Assembly (NCBI RefSeq): GCF_902148845.1
Contig: NC_043764.1
Location: forward strand, 24,967,594 to 25,031,593
DNA length: 64,000 bases
Source of the DNA: Salarias fasciatus
Lineage: Eukaryota; Chordata; Actinopteri; Blenniiformes; Blenniidae
Reading direction: 5' to 3'
This document shows, one piece after another, positions 50,526 through 62,666 of the stretch. A program made the position numbers and the translations under genes. The notes below the pieces were generated by a model. The model saw nothing but the letters and a program-made list of their open reading frames with translations, was not told the DNA's origin and made no database searches. Every line of letters starts with the position of its first letter. Position 1 is the stretch's first letter.

Positions 50526-50953
50526 GACTTTCACAATAAAAGTCCTGAGTTATTCTTTAGCCAAGGACACAATCGCTTTTATTTTGAAGGACACGCTCAT
50601 AAATGCCCCAGATCATCAGCGGGGGTTTTAAAACACACTTTTAATGCATAATGATCATTATTTATGGGAAAGTTGCAAAGAGTTAATGAAAAAAAGTTCA
50701 CGATAGTCTCGCTGTCACCAAAATAATGTCTTATATAAGTGATAGAAAATTCTTAAAACTCACAGGAATGGCCAGGTTGGATCCGAATGTAGCCAAAATG
50801 GTATCTTTTATTTAATGAGAATGAGAGAGAGTCTTTATTATAATTATGCAATGCACAAAGAAATAGGAGAGCTGCGTTTGTCTAAGTGGATATATTGAAA
50901 CATTCGACAGATTACAAACAGGTATCAAAACATGTCCAAAAGCGCCTGACATA

Positions 50954-50962
50954 TAGACAGAC

Positions 50963-51001
<39 letters not shown>

Positions 51002-51003
51002 GT
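50954..51003. repeat. (GATA)n microsatellite
   Basis: Twelve or so GATA units between naa10 and the ceramide kinase gene. Confidence 0.93.
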
Positions 51004-51149
51004 CAAATGAATATAAATTTAAATGGAATTTAAAATTTTTGTATCTTTTGTGTAAAACCACTCATAGCAAGCCAAAACATGAAGAGAAGATTACTCTTAT
51101 TTTTACAAATGTTGTCTTTTATTCGAAGTTCTGTTCTTTATTATTTATA

Positions 51150-51187
51150 ATGAATGAATGAATGAATGAATGAATGAATGAATGAAT
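51150..51187. repeat. (GAAT)n microsatellite
   Basis: About nine tandem TGAA/GAAT tetramers. Confidence 0.93.
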
Positions 51188-51399
51188 CACTAAAAAATGG
51201 GACTTCTCCACTTGTACCACCAGAAGGAGAATCAAGCGACTGCATCATGTATGTATTTACGATTTTGTTTTTCATAGCAGTATTTTGTTACTGATTAATG
51301 TTACATAGAAATGATATACTGGATTTCCCGTCAGTCCTGAATAAACTGGTGAAAGGCCCGAGAGTGGACTCCTACTGGTCGGTTTATTCCAGGTAATCT

Positions 51400-51671
51400 G
51401 GCCTCGTCCAATCAGCTGTAAGGAGCAGGTGTAACGGGGAGGGGCCAAGAGGAGGATATTTTTAGAGGATAAAAAAAAGAGCCGACAGCGGGCGGAGCCG
51501 CCAACACTTCATGGTGATATGGCATGAAAGTGTCTCCAAAACAAGGTCATTCTGAGGAGGGTGACACCTGAGCGATAAGGACTGATGTGAGATCGTAATC
51601 CCGCGACTGTTCCTCGAAGATGTGAGAGTTTTCTCCAGATTAAAATGTGAGCAGAGAGAGCGTCGTTCCAG
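51400..51671 (+). promoter_or_regulatory. Ceramide kinase gene promoter and 5'UTR
   Basis: CCAAT at 51408-51412, then GGGGAGGGGCC (GC-box-like, about 51436-51446), then the TATA-like GATATTTTTAGAGG (about 51455-51468), and the ATG at 51672. The spacing fits a class II promoter with a 5'UTR of about 180 bases. Confidence 0.5.
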
Positions 51672-52819
51672 ATGGAGACTGACCTGTGTTTGGAGTCCAG
51701 CCTGTGGGTCGGGAATAAAAGACACCGGGCGGTCCTGACGGGCTGGCACTTCAAGTGGACTGAGGTAGATAAGAAGAACAGAGATAAGAAAACAGGTAAG
51801 AGGCCATGCACCTTCTCTATAATCTACACATGCTGCTGATTCATTTATTTCCTTTCTTTTTGATTTAAAAAACTTCTTAAATTCTCTTTTGCTTGGAGTT
51901 GAATGTAAAAATAGGTCATTCTGAGTGCAATGCACTGCCACAGGGAAATTCTTATCTCCTGACAGTTGTTTAAAGCCATTATCTGTCCACACTTAAGTTG
52001 CACAAACAACACTGGAGATAAGCAGTACAGTACTGTATTTTTTTTTCCTTCACAGGTAGCCTAGGACACCCAATAAACCAAACAAGAGTCATTACATATC
52101 ATTTGGGGCTATTTGGTGAAGGGTGAGCTTCAATTATGTGCATGCAGAAAACATGAAAAACGAGTTGAACAGCATGAAGGCAGCGCACTGAGTCAGTTTA
52201 CTGAAAACAGGCCTCACACGCAACTCATGACAGCAGATCAGGAAGCAGCTCCGTCCCACCTCACTGTTTTTTAACAGCCAAAGGCCCAGGGGTGAATTTG
52301 CAGAGTGTGTATGTAGGAAGGGATGTGTGTATGCAGAGATGGAAAAATAATGCTGCCATCTTTTACAGTTGATGGTTTTTAATATGTAGACTACAAAGTG
52401 GAAAAAACAAACAGAAGTTACTGAACACGTGTTTCTCTTCTTGCTCTTTTGCCCTGGTTATTTTTTCCCCTCAACATCTGGGTTTACAAAGTGACATTTT
52501 ATCAGTGTGTTTGAGATTGTCCAGTTGACATAAATTTAGAATGAAGTGATCAGATAACCATAACCCTAACCTCAATATCACCTGATTGAGCCGGTCGATC
52601 CATTTCATAAGACTTTATGACACACAGATTTAATTCAAAACATGATTCGTGATTGTTTCTTTGATCTGCGTTCATCTCCTTGCATTTCAGTCTTTGACTT
52701 GACAAACTTAGCGCTCCTGTGTGCGTTTGTGAACTTTCTTTTACAAACCAGCAGAAAGCCTTATCAATAGCTTTAGAAATCTGAACATGTGGGGATAAAA
52801 AAACATCCATCCATACACA

Positions 52820-52895
<76 letters not shown>

Positions 52896-55800
52896 TCTCT
52901 CTCTCTCTGTATATAAATACTGTATATAAATACTAAGAATTGAAATCAGACATATTTGGTATCGGAAGCAAATTTTTGCATGAATGTGCAATTTTAATTC
53001 TAACTCTCTTCTATAAGTACGATCATAAAGCAGAATTTTTATTTTCTTAATTAGTATGGTGCTCTAACTTGAATTCCATGAAGGGTCCCCTGAGAGGAAC
53101 CGTAGCTGTGTGTTTACAGATTAAAATGTTTTCTTTGGACACACAAAAGCAGCATGTCTGTTAAAGTTTACCCTCGGTGTGACTTCAGTTTCAGTTCCTG
53201 TGTCGGAGGTGGTTGGCGTTGAGGAGGGCAGAGTGGAAATCCTGCCACGGAAGTCAGCCGAGGACACAGATAAAGACTTCACAGGTGGGTTTCTTTTAAG
53301 AACCAAAACCAGCTGTCAATAAATAATGTGCTTTATAAGGGATCGATGTGGCAGAACGATGGGAGTCTGTTTGTGTTTCCTACTTTTCATTCAGGGCTTT
53401 TAGTTGATAATATTCTGCATGCGGCTGTAATTTCTATGCACGGATGGGATGAGTTTTAGATTTCTGTTGTTCTTAAGTTGCAATGACAATAAAGATTTTC
53501 CATTCTGTAAGGATAATAAAGCGGCTCATGTACATCCTATCTCTGTTCTGCTGGGCGTGTTAACCATGCGGCTGTAATTTGCTTATCTGTAATCTACCTT
53601 CAGTTTTCTATGTGAAGCGCAGCAGCAGCGGCGGCTCCTACGGGCTGCTGTGGCGACTGGGCCGGATCCAGTTCAGCTGTCCCAGCCGGGCGCTCCGGGA
53701 CCAGTGGACCAAGCAGCTCCGGACGGCTCTCAAAACTCACAGTAGGGATGGATAATGGAACAAGGCACTTTGCTGATATTCTCACTACAAGTCTCGCATC
53801 GGAGTTTTGAATTCCCCACGTCAGAACTGTTGTAATATCCCCCTCCGGCTGCGTCTCTCAGGTCCCCTTCGTCCGCACAAGCTGCTGGTGTTCATCAACC
53901 CGTTCGGAGGGAAAGGAAAAGGAAGACAGATCTATCACTCCCTGGTCGCCCCTCTCTTTGAGCTGGCTGGTATCAGCTGTCATGTAATAGGTAAACACAT
54001 CGAAAGCTTACACTGACTTAAAAAAAAAAAAAAGAAGTAAAACAACATTGAGTGTGTATATAACGTGAGTGTTACTGTTTAGTGACTGAGCGAGCGAACC
54101 AGGCCAGAGATCACCTCCTGAAGAAAGACCTGGCCGGCTTTGACGGGTGAGAACCATCATCACCGCAGTGCAAACGCTGCGGCGAAAGAGCACAATGCAG
54201 CCCAAAGCCTGCGGGGAAGAGCTGTCATAACTAACTTTTTTGTTTGCTTACACCAGTGTGGTGTGTGTGGGCGGGGATGGCATGTTCAGCGAGCTGCTCC
54301 ACGGTTTGATTGGGCGCACTCAGCAAGAGGCCGGCCTCTGTGAGAACGATCCCGCCGTCACCCTGCAGCCTTGCCCTCTTCACATTGGCATCATCCCAGC
54401 AGGTTGCTGTTATTAAGTATTTATATGCTGGCTTTGGATTTACAGCTGTGATGCACACACACACACACACATTCTGATGCATCGTGTGTGTTGTAGGCTC
54501 TACAGACTGTGTATGTTATGCCACAGTGGGTGTGGTCGACCCCGTGACCTCAGCTTTGCACATCATCATTGGTGAGGAAGCTTTTCATTCATACCTTTCA
54601 GTTATTTGTTTTTAGGATGAAAATGTTGAAACAGCAGACAGCTGCAGACTGTTAGCTTTTCTTTCTTTATCCTCGCTGACGGCCCCCGACACCCCGCAGG
54701 AGACTCCCAGCCTCTGGACGTGTGCTCGGTTCATCACGCCTCGGCTCTGGTGCGGTACTCGGTGTCTATGGTGGGTTATGGATTCTACGGCGACGTTCTG
54801 GCCGAGAGCGAGAAGCACCGCTGGATGGGACCTCTCAGATATGACTATTCAGGTCTGGACTAATGAAAAACAGAAACGACTGAATAATATTAGATATTTA
54901 TTTTGATCGTTGTGAAACCGTCAGGCCCTTCTCTCTGCCCTCTTGTTCCTCTTCACAGTTCTGTCGGTCCAGTCCGGTTTGTACAGTGTTTTTGTGACTG
55001 AACTGTTCCTCTCTCCTCTCCAGGCACAGTGGTGTATCTGAGCAACAGGAGCTACGCCGGCATTGTTGAATATCTACCAGCAGACCCGCTGTTCTCCAGT
55101 CCCAGAGATAAAACCCGCTGTCTCTCAGGGTAAAAACAGCACACAAACACACACACACACACACACACACACAAAGTCCAATTAACAAGGAGGAAGTTTT
55201 GAACCATTGTGTATCTTTACACAATGAGAAAGTGGGTCAAAGAGGGCAGCTTTGGCACGCTGCATTGTCAGTGTGAAGCTGTGAAAATATTCTCTTATTA
55301 AAACAAAAAGCATTTTAGTGACTTTTTTTCTGGGAAGCGATGGTTAAACAAACCCCCCCCCCCCCGCAGCCGCCACGATGGAAACTGTCTAACTACTAAA
55401 CTCTCAGCCTCTCAGTAACTTAACAATGAGTATTGTTTTACCCGGCTGAAAGTGCCAAAACCTTTTAATCAGAAAGAGGGAAAGTGTTCATGTGAGTAGC
55501 ATCATTATTATTCAAGCGGCTGTGAAAAGGTTCAGATTCGCTCTCTGGGGCACCGTAGCCGGTGCCTACCTACAGCGGAGACTCGGGTGTTGGCTGCACC
55601 TTAAGAAGAGTTGGAGCCACGGCAGGCGGAACCTGATCCAGATGAAAGGTGAGCCTGGCTGTCCTGCCGCAGAGAGCAGGGCCTTCGCCTTTGTCTCAGG
55701 CAGCTGCGTCTGGCTGTCGGCGACGGCTTTATAATGCTCCTATGAATGGGTGTCAAGGTCAAGGAGTTTGTTATTTCACAGACTTCCAGTGGAGTGAAAC

Positions 55801-57875
55801 TCTGTGTTTGTGTGTGTGTGTGTGTGTGTGTTTAGGTGCAGTGTGTGCTCCAGAAGCACGGAGAGACTTTTCCCTCAGTCTTCAGAGTCAGGCTCCCTGT
55901 ACAGCTCCCACTTCAGTCAGCTCAGTGCCGACTCTGAAGGTAACAAACACATCAAAACAACTGTTTTTTTTTTATTTATTTGTGTGTATGTTTCTGAATA
56001 TCTCAGTACAAATCTTGAACACGGGTGGTTTGGTGACCCACTCACCAACAGGTTAATTACATCTACTGTGCAACCCTGAGTCGGGTTACACACACAACCC
56101 CACTGACCTACATCAGACCACGGCTGTAATGTTACTCTGATGGCTTATTTGAATAAATTATACAGATGTAAGAAGCAAATAAAGAAACTCTTAGTGTTTT
56201 CACATTAAATATTAACATCTGTGATTGATCTGAAGTGTAAAACCCCAATTTTCAACCTGAAGTTGTCTGCTCAGAAATGGACTTCTCCTCTCTCCAGGTG
56301 AGTGGGTGAGCGTGGAGGGGAGGTTCCGGTGTGTGTCCCTCACCTGCATGTCCAGCTCGTGTGCCAGGAGTCCTCTGGGTCTCTCCCCCTCCGCTCACCT
56401 GGCAGACGGCACTGGAGATCTCATCTTGGTGTGGGACACTCACCCTCTCGCCTTCCTCAAGTTCCTCCACCGACACACAAGCACACAGGATCAGGTCTGA
56501 GTCGGTCACACAAAAACCAGAAGGTTTAAAAAAAACAAAAAACAAAGCCATCTGACCAAAAGTGTCTCCTCCTCTCTACCAGTTTGACCTGCCGTTTGTG
56601 GAGGTCCACCGTGTGAAGGCGGTCCGGTTCTCTCTGCCCAAAAACAGAGATGAAGAAGGACAGGAAGAAGCGCGAGGGGCGAGTGTGGGGACGGACGAAG
56701 AGGAGAGAGGTTATGTCGACGCTATAGGCAGGGTCGATTCCCAGCAGCATCTGGCCGACGGCACGGCGGGACGGGATCAGACCGGCAAGCAGAAGACTGC
56801 GGCCCCCTTCCTGTGTGGGCTGTGCTGCAGGAAGCCTCCTTCAGAGTCTGTGTGGAACTGCGATGGAGAGATTCTGCCGTTCACTGAAATCCTCTGCAGG
56901 TCAGAGAGCACGGCACAGCGATTCGACAACGCTCAATAATCCATCTCATTTATGCACAAACCCAAACAACATGCTTACATCTGTGTATCAGTGTTTCTAC
57001 ATGTGTAATTACATGAGGGTGTGCGGAAATAGCCGGTCTGTGGACTGAGGTTTTGGTGTGGGAATGCCTCCGTCTTCATCTCTCACCCTGATTTTTATTC
57101 TCTTTTGATCCTCTGAGTGACATAGTTTTGTTTGACATCGTGTTATTTGTCCTCAGTTTAGACTCACAGGTGAACTTTTGTCAAGTTTATCAGTCCTGCA
57201 CAGCTCCTTTATTTTTATTGTAAATGTATTATTGCAAAAAAACAAAAAACAAAAAGCAACTTCATAAGACACAATCTGTGCCAAACTAAAATGTTTGTAT
57301 CGTGGTAAATTCTCCAGCACACAGAAGCAGCCAGCAGTTGACCATCAGTTCTTTTCTGCCTTTTCATGCTGTTCCTTCTCCCTCTTCTCTGAGCGTCCTC
57401 TCCTTAAACCTCCCTGAACACCACTGAGAGGAGGAGGGGGGTAAATAGTCCCTGACTAGCCTCTGTCTTTAGCGCCTCTCTTGAGCCTCCTCCTGAGGTT
57501 TCCTGTACCACAGTGTCCCACAGTGTGAGAGGAAAAAAAAAATCACACTTTTTGAGACTCCTGAGACATGACAGGTTCCCTAAAGGTGTATTAATATATC
57601 AATACACACAGCAAAGATAGTAAATTACTTAAAACTTTATTGATTGTGGTTCCTGTTCACAATACTGTAGGTATATGCTAACAAATCTCTTGAAACACTC
57701 ATGCTAAAGCACTAGATTCTGCCTCAAACACTTGTCTCTATCTCCGTTCTTCACGTCTCTCAGGATCCACGGCCAGCTGGTGCGTCTCTATGCCCGGGGC
57801 ATCGAGGACGGAGCGGCCATCGACAGCTGCAGTCAGGAAATCGACGAGTCCACAGCCCGATGCAGTCGATACTGA
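51672..57875 (+). CDS. cerk: Ceramide kinase
   Basis: Phosphorylates ceramide to ceramide-1-phosphate at Golgi and plasma membranes. Exons: 51672-51795, 53189-53284, 53604-53741, 53862-53990, 54083-54146, 54257-54402, 54497-54571, 54700-54852, 55024-55129, 55836-55939, 56298-56494, 56583-56899, 57764-57875 (1761 bp, 586 aa), all in frame. The N-terminal ~120 aa correspond to the PH domain (VPVSEVVGVEE as in human). The diacylglycerol-kinase-type catalytic domain starts at KLLVFINPFGGKGKG; the nucleotide motif VCVGGDGMFSELLHGL is at ~187-202. IIPAGSTDCVCYATVG, GYGFYGDVLAESEKHRWMG, ARSPLGLSPSAHLADG and WNCDGEILPF follow, and RLYARGIED lies near the end. An acidic and basic insert at 56640-56790 is longer than in human CERK. 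CERKL is less likely given the close match to CERK. Human CERK is on chromosome 22, so this may be a second cerk paralogue. Confidence 0.9.
51796..53188 (+). other. Ceramide kinase intron 1
   Basis: 1.4-kb intron with a long (CT)n tract (52821-52908). No coding sequence was recognised. It ends with two AGs six bases apart. Confidence 0.7.
52821..52908. repeat. (CT)n microsatellite
   Basis: About 88 bp of nearly pure CT, followed by an ATAAATACTGTATATAAATACT repeat-like stretch. Confidence 0.95.
55130..55835 (+). other. Ceramide kinase intron 9
   Basis: 706-bp intron with a (CA)n tract (55139-55172), a C13 run near 55353-55365 that is followed by GCAG and could act as a decoy acceptor, and (GT)n (55806-55830) right before the true acceptor TTTAG. 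Confidence 0.7.
56900..57763 (+). other. Ceramide kinase intron 12
   Basis: 864-bp intron between the WNCDGE exon and the terminal exon. It is AT-rich, with no repeat family recognised. Confidence 0.75.
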
Positions 57876-58129
57876 GGCTCCTCTTCACATGTGGAGGACT
57901 GGAGTGTGTGAAGCAGCGTGAGATTCATCCGTAAAGAAGCCTTACATGCAATAATGGCCAAAGATTTCACATATTTTCATACATGTTCTCATCCTAATAA
58001 CTGTTATATATTTATTTATCATTGTCTGTTTATTGAATGTGAGGAAATTCATCTTGAATTTTTTTTTTTTTTTAAATATAATGTGTCTGCAGTTTATGTT
58101 CCAGTTTTATCTGAAAAACTCTTTCATCA

Positions 58130-58135
58130 AATAAA
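58130..58135 (+). terminator. Poly(A) signal, ceramide kinase gene
   Basis: AATAAA 0.25 kb after the stop codon. A second AATAAA lies near 58190. Confidence 0.5.
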
Positions 58136-59390
58136 AACAATGACAATCTTTCAACTTATCATCATGTTTGCAGCTGTTTTCTGTAACACTAAATAAATGC
58201 TTCCATTTCCCTTTGATTGCACGTGAGTGATTTCTTTTCTTTTTTTTTTTTTAGGTCCATTTTGTTGAAAAGATTGAACTTCATGTTTCCCACAGGACTG
58301 CAGGTCAGATTAGGCCATAAACCTGGTAAAGAAAAAAGCAACGACACACAACATCAGGCTGATGCAGGCATTTGGGGAATAAAACAATATTGACATGTAA
58401 AACATAATTTCATTTTCTGTGACATGCTAATAAGAGTTAATCAATTTCAATGTGAAACACATACCTGGAAGTTGTTCTTACCTGAAGCAGCACACATAAA
58501 CAAGTCTTCTCTCTGACGATTACTAAATAAAAAAAAAAAAAAGTGTGGCAAACCAGACTGACGAGTCCTGCGACTGTACAATGCCTCGAACACGTCACCC
58601 TCATCGGTGTTCACAATTGTGGTTCTCTGGCCGAGACTGAAGTTTTGAAACATGAATGCAAGCTGTTGTTTCAACAATAAACTTGTCCTATGTAAACTAA
58701 ACACACGGCGATATACACCCTGCAACACACGACAACATCTTGTACATTATATCTTGGGCTATTTTGGAGCTTTTTTTTAACAGTGTATGCATATATGTGC
58801 AAAATGTGAGTATTTCTATAGGATTTTAATAATAACTTTATTTTGTATTAATGCAAAGACATATAAAGGAAAACTCAAGGTTTTACAGCCGTATTGTGCT
58901 GTGGCTGGCTTTTCAGCTTGTTTTTCTTCTTGTTTTGGTTATTTCTGATGCTGATACTTTCCTAGATCTTCTCCTGGGACAGACTGATCCTCTGGTTGGC
59001 CCAATTTGGTCCACAGGCCATATGTTTGAAAGCTCTGTTTTAGAGCTTTTTGGCATTTGTTGCACTGAACTGCATTACTGTTTTGTTTGGAAGCATTTAC
59101 ACTTCCACAAACGGACAAACATATTTAAAAAAAAAAAAAAAATCACAACATTCAGGTCTTTTTTAATCTTACCAAACCTTACAAATGTGAACACACCTCT
59201 GTGATTGCTGACTGTTGACTGTTGACCGTTGACTGTAAATGCAGACTCCAGTCTGTACTCTTAACATTCAGGTGACTCTCGCTGTAAATATTGATCCGTT
59301 TCTCCCTGAAACGTCAAACATCCTGAGGCCAAAATGTGAACCATTTACAGTGTGTTCTCACAAAAAGTGCAGGCAGAAGAGTGAACAATG
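58136..59390. other. Convergent intergenic spacer between cerk and g6pd
   Basis: About 1.25 kb between the two opposing poly(A) signals. It contains a fragment of the hAT-like family on the minus strand (about 58860-59045) and short TGTTGAC tandem units near 59208-59236. No gene. Confidence 0.6.
58860..59045 (-). repeat. hAT-like element fragment
   Basis: Read on the minus strand, it begins TTTCAAACATATGGCCTGTGG followed by ACCAAATTGGGCC, the terminus of the family at 25277 and 37185. The far end is not visible. Confidence 0.45.
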
Positions 59391-59391
59391 A

Positions 59392-59397
59392 TTTATT
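59392..59397 (-). terminator. Poly(A) signal, g6pd
   Basis: Minus-strand AATAAA about 0.2 kb after the g6pd stop codon. Confidence 0.5.
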
Positions 59398-59595
59398 CAG
59401 AAAGCTGGGTGCTCTTAAATCAGGGCGTTACAGTGTCGTCACTCATTTCCACACGATCAAGGTGAGGAGGTGGTGGCTCCGTTCACACATGCAGAGAAAA
59501 TCAAGAAGGTGGCGACAGTGGACATTCCTGTGAACTTTCTGACTACTGCATCCATGGTATCAGTGAGAACGTGAGCGCATGTGTGAGGAGAAGCG

Positions 59596-62500
59596 TCAGT
59601 TTGTGTGGGGCTGCACCCACTTGTATTTGCCCTCGTAGCGGAATCCCACCCTCTTCACCAGATCGTCTGCCTCTGCCGGACCACGACTGCAGACAGCAAA
59701 CCGAGAACAGGAGGTCAAATCATCACTGCAGCTCAATGTGCATCAAGTCTTTCCAGCTGTCACAACAGCGGCGGTTTACCTGCCGTACGTATACGGGAGC
59801 GGGGCTTTCTTCTCTGCCTCTATCTGGTGGAGGAGGGGGGTGAAGATCCTCCAGGCCTCCCGCAGCTCATCGCTGGAACATGAAAAAGAACGAGTTTCTG
59901 GTTAAGACCGTTTAGCTCGGTGAGTCTGAGGAGGCTACCGTCTCTTGTTGGAGGTCTAGTGAAATGAGTGATGCTACCAACCTGCGGACAAAATGCATCT
60001 GATTCCCACAGAAGACGTCCAGTATCAGTCGCTCATAAGCATCTGGTAACTTTACATCCTGAAAAGAGACGACAGCCATCAGCTGACCTGACGTTCCCTG
60101 AAATTCTTCCCAGTCAGCAGCCCTCTGCTTCTTAGAGACGATTATGAGATAATCTAACACTGAGGTGCTTTGAAGCAGTGCGTGGTTGTGTTTTTCACTG
60201 ACACAAAAAACAAAATCTAAAAAAAATCATTTGGCCCGAATGGACTGAACCTCAGTCACCTTGTATCTGCTCTTGTAGGTGAGGTCCAGCTCCGTCTCCT
60301 CCGGGCTGAAGTACACTCCAGGCCTCTTGGTCATCATTTTCAGGTAAATGGCTTCATCCGGCTGCACTCGCACCACCAGCTCGTTCCTCTGGCAGCGTTC
60401 GCCGAAGATGTCTCCTGGAACGTCGGTGAACTGCAGACGCACCTCTGCTTTTCTCTCATTTAGAGCTTTGCCACATCGCAGGATGAAAGGAACTCCTGAT
60501 GGATGGATGGATATATGATTGGAAAACAGAGTGAATCAGGAGCTGAAGAGACCCTGAAGAGAGCTCACCATCCCATCTTTCGTTGTGGACATAAAGCACC
60601 GCTGTGGCAAAGGTTGGAGTGCAGGAGCCGCTCGGCACAGTGGGGTCGTCTTGGTAACCCAACCTGGAGTGGCCTTTTCCATCAGGATTCCCAATGTACT
60701 GACCAAGCACCACATCCGGCGCTTCGACAGGGGATACACACTTTAAAACTTTCACCTAAAGAGTAGGACCGGGCAATGTGAGGGCCTGATTACAGACAGT
60801 GATAATAACGTAGCATAGCAGAGGCGTCACCTTCTCATCCCTCACGTCATCTGGACTGGTGGAAGCGGGTTTCTCCATTGCCACCAAGCAGAGCATCTGG
60901 AGGAGATGGTTCTGCATGACGTCTCTGCATCAACAGCAAAAAACAGTGCATGAACTTTCTACTGTGGCAACAGGTTTTAACATTAATCTGAACGTAGTGT
61001 CTCTCACCGAATAATGCCAAAATCATCAAAGTATCCTCCGCGGCCCTGAGTGCCGAAAGGCTCCTTAAAAGTCAGAACAACACAGGCGACATTGTCTCTG
61101 TTCCATATCGGTCCAAAGATGCGATTTCCAAACCTGGAAAAGAGACGAGGGAAGACTATTTCTGCAATTCTGTATTTGTTCTTATGTATTGCTGAGGAGG
61201 ATACCTGAGCACCATGAGGTTTTGGACCATCTCTTTTCCCAGGTAGTGGTCTATACGGTAGATCTGGTCCTCTTTGAAAAGGGAGGAAAGGTGCACTGAC
61301 AGCTGCTGCGAACTCTGGAGGTCACGACCAAACGGCTTCTCGACTATTAACCTGTTCCAGCCTCTGCCAGGAAAAAAAAACAATCAGAATTTACTGTCAC
61401 TGTTTGGAAAACAAGAATAATTTGAGCAGCATCAGCTGGCAGTGTGACTGGAAATACTGAACAATGTGGTGAATTAACATGCGAGCCATCTTTGATTCGG
61501 TCCACACTGACCTGGAGCTCGTGCAGTGGTGCCTGATGTTGGCGCTGACGTGGTGGTAGACACTGGGAGGAAGGGCCAGGTAGAACAGGCGGTTGGCGCC
61601 GGACCCGCCGGGCAGAGACGACAGGTGGCCGTCGAGCTGTTTGAAGGAGCCGGACTCATCGTACGTGCCGCTCAGGTAGGAGTTCTTACCGAAGAAGGCC
61701 GAGAGAGACTCGCTCTCTGCTGCAGTGACCTGGAGGACGAGGAGAGTATAAACTCCTGAAAGCAACCTCCAAAACATCCACGGTCTCCTCCGACGGTCAT
61801 TACAGGAAGAGAGCTACCTTCATGTGAGGCAGACATGCTGCTCTGATGTCCTCTACTGTCAGCTTAGACCTGGCAAAACCCACAAAGAGGGTGTCGTCTG
61901 GAAGCAAGCCGTCCCTGAATAACCACCTGAACAAGTACAGGCATCAGTCAGGAGCTGTATGGCTGACCGCTCTGATCAAAGGTCAAAATGCTCTTTACAC
62001 ACAGCAGCAAAAACTGGTCATTACTGTGAGCGATGCATTTCTCTACTCACCATAAAGTAGGATAGATCTTCTTTTTAGCAAGATCTCCCTGTGCAAACAA
62101 CAAACATGCAGACAGATCATGGCCATGGACCGGTAGTCACACTGGTAATCACATGGACTGTAAACAATCAATAAAGGGTCAAAAAACTCAGCCAACTTTA
62201 AAAATGAGCAGCCATGGTGGACAAAGATAAGATACACTGAACAGCATGAGCCTGATTTGAAGGAGACTTTGTCATGTGTCGGTTTAAAAGAGCAAAATGT
62301 TGCAGGTTTATTTCTAAGACTGTTTTATTTCTAAGCACTGTAGAGTGCTGGACAAAGGTAAATGCAGCACATTTTCTGGCTTTGTTAGTCTGATTATCCC
62401 TTTGTGGCCTCTCTGTTGGGAGACCCACCATAGACTGGTCCCTACACCGTCTGGTCTGCTGCACAGACGCAATCACAGTAAACAAAACACCATTAATAAA

Positions 62501-62666
62501 GGAAAGTTTTGAGAGTTCCAACTCAAAAGTTTAAGAGGCTTGTACTTACAGATGCTCCCAGGATGATGAAGATGTGTGTGTTGGTCTGTGTGGACTGCTC
62601 CTCTCCATAGAGCTCCTTCCTGAGCTGTCCAAACACCTCAGAGCGAGTCAGAGTCTGAGAGCTCAT
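59596..62666 (-). CDS. g6pd: Glucose-6-phosphate 1-dehydrogenase
   Basis: Oxidises glucose-6-phosphate with NADP+ to 6-phosphogluconolactone and NADPH, the first step of the oxidative pentose phosphate pathway, in the cytosol. Exons: 62666-62550, 62088-62051, 61926-61818, 61729-61512, 61363-61205, 61133-61008, 60924-60831, 60755-60569, 60495-60260, 60058-59982, 59872-59780, 59686-59596 (1545 bp, 514 aa; human 515), all in frame. The NADP+ fingerprint GASGDLAKKK is split between exons 1 and 2 (residues 37-46). The catalytic motif RIDHYLGKE is at 197-205, with D199 and H200 matching human D200 and H201. [41 protein letters not shown] and [13 protein letters not shown] are conserved. It ends YKWVQPHTN. 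It converges with the ceramide kinase gene. An AG 13 bases before the ATG may mark a 5'UTR intron. Confidence 0.97.
62089..62549 (-). other. g6pd intron 1
   Basis: 461-bp intron that splits the NADP+-binding GASGDLA motif between S39 and G40. No feature of note inside. Confidence 0.8.

Noticed and set aside
50954-51187. CRISPR-like regular repeats
   Set aside because: Plain GATA and GAAT tetranucleotide microsatellites in an animal genome, with no spacers.
55353-55375. Exon starting after the C13-GCAG in ceramide kinase intron 9
   Set aside because: Acceptor-like, but the following sequence does not continue the kinase; the TTTAG acceptor at 55835 gives the homologous exon in frame.
51672-57875. 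Ceramide kinase-like (cerkl) or sphingosine kinase
   Set aside because: The PH-type N-terminus, the ordered match to CERK up to RLYARGIE and the GGDGMFSE motif fit CERK better than CERKL or SPHK.
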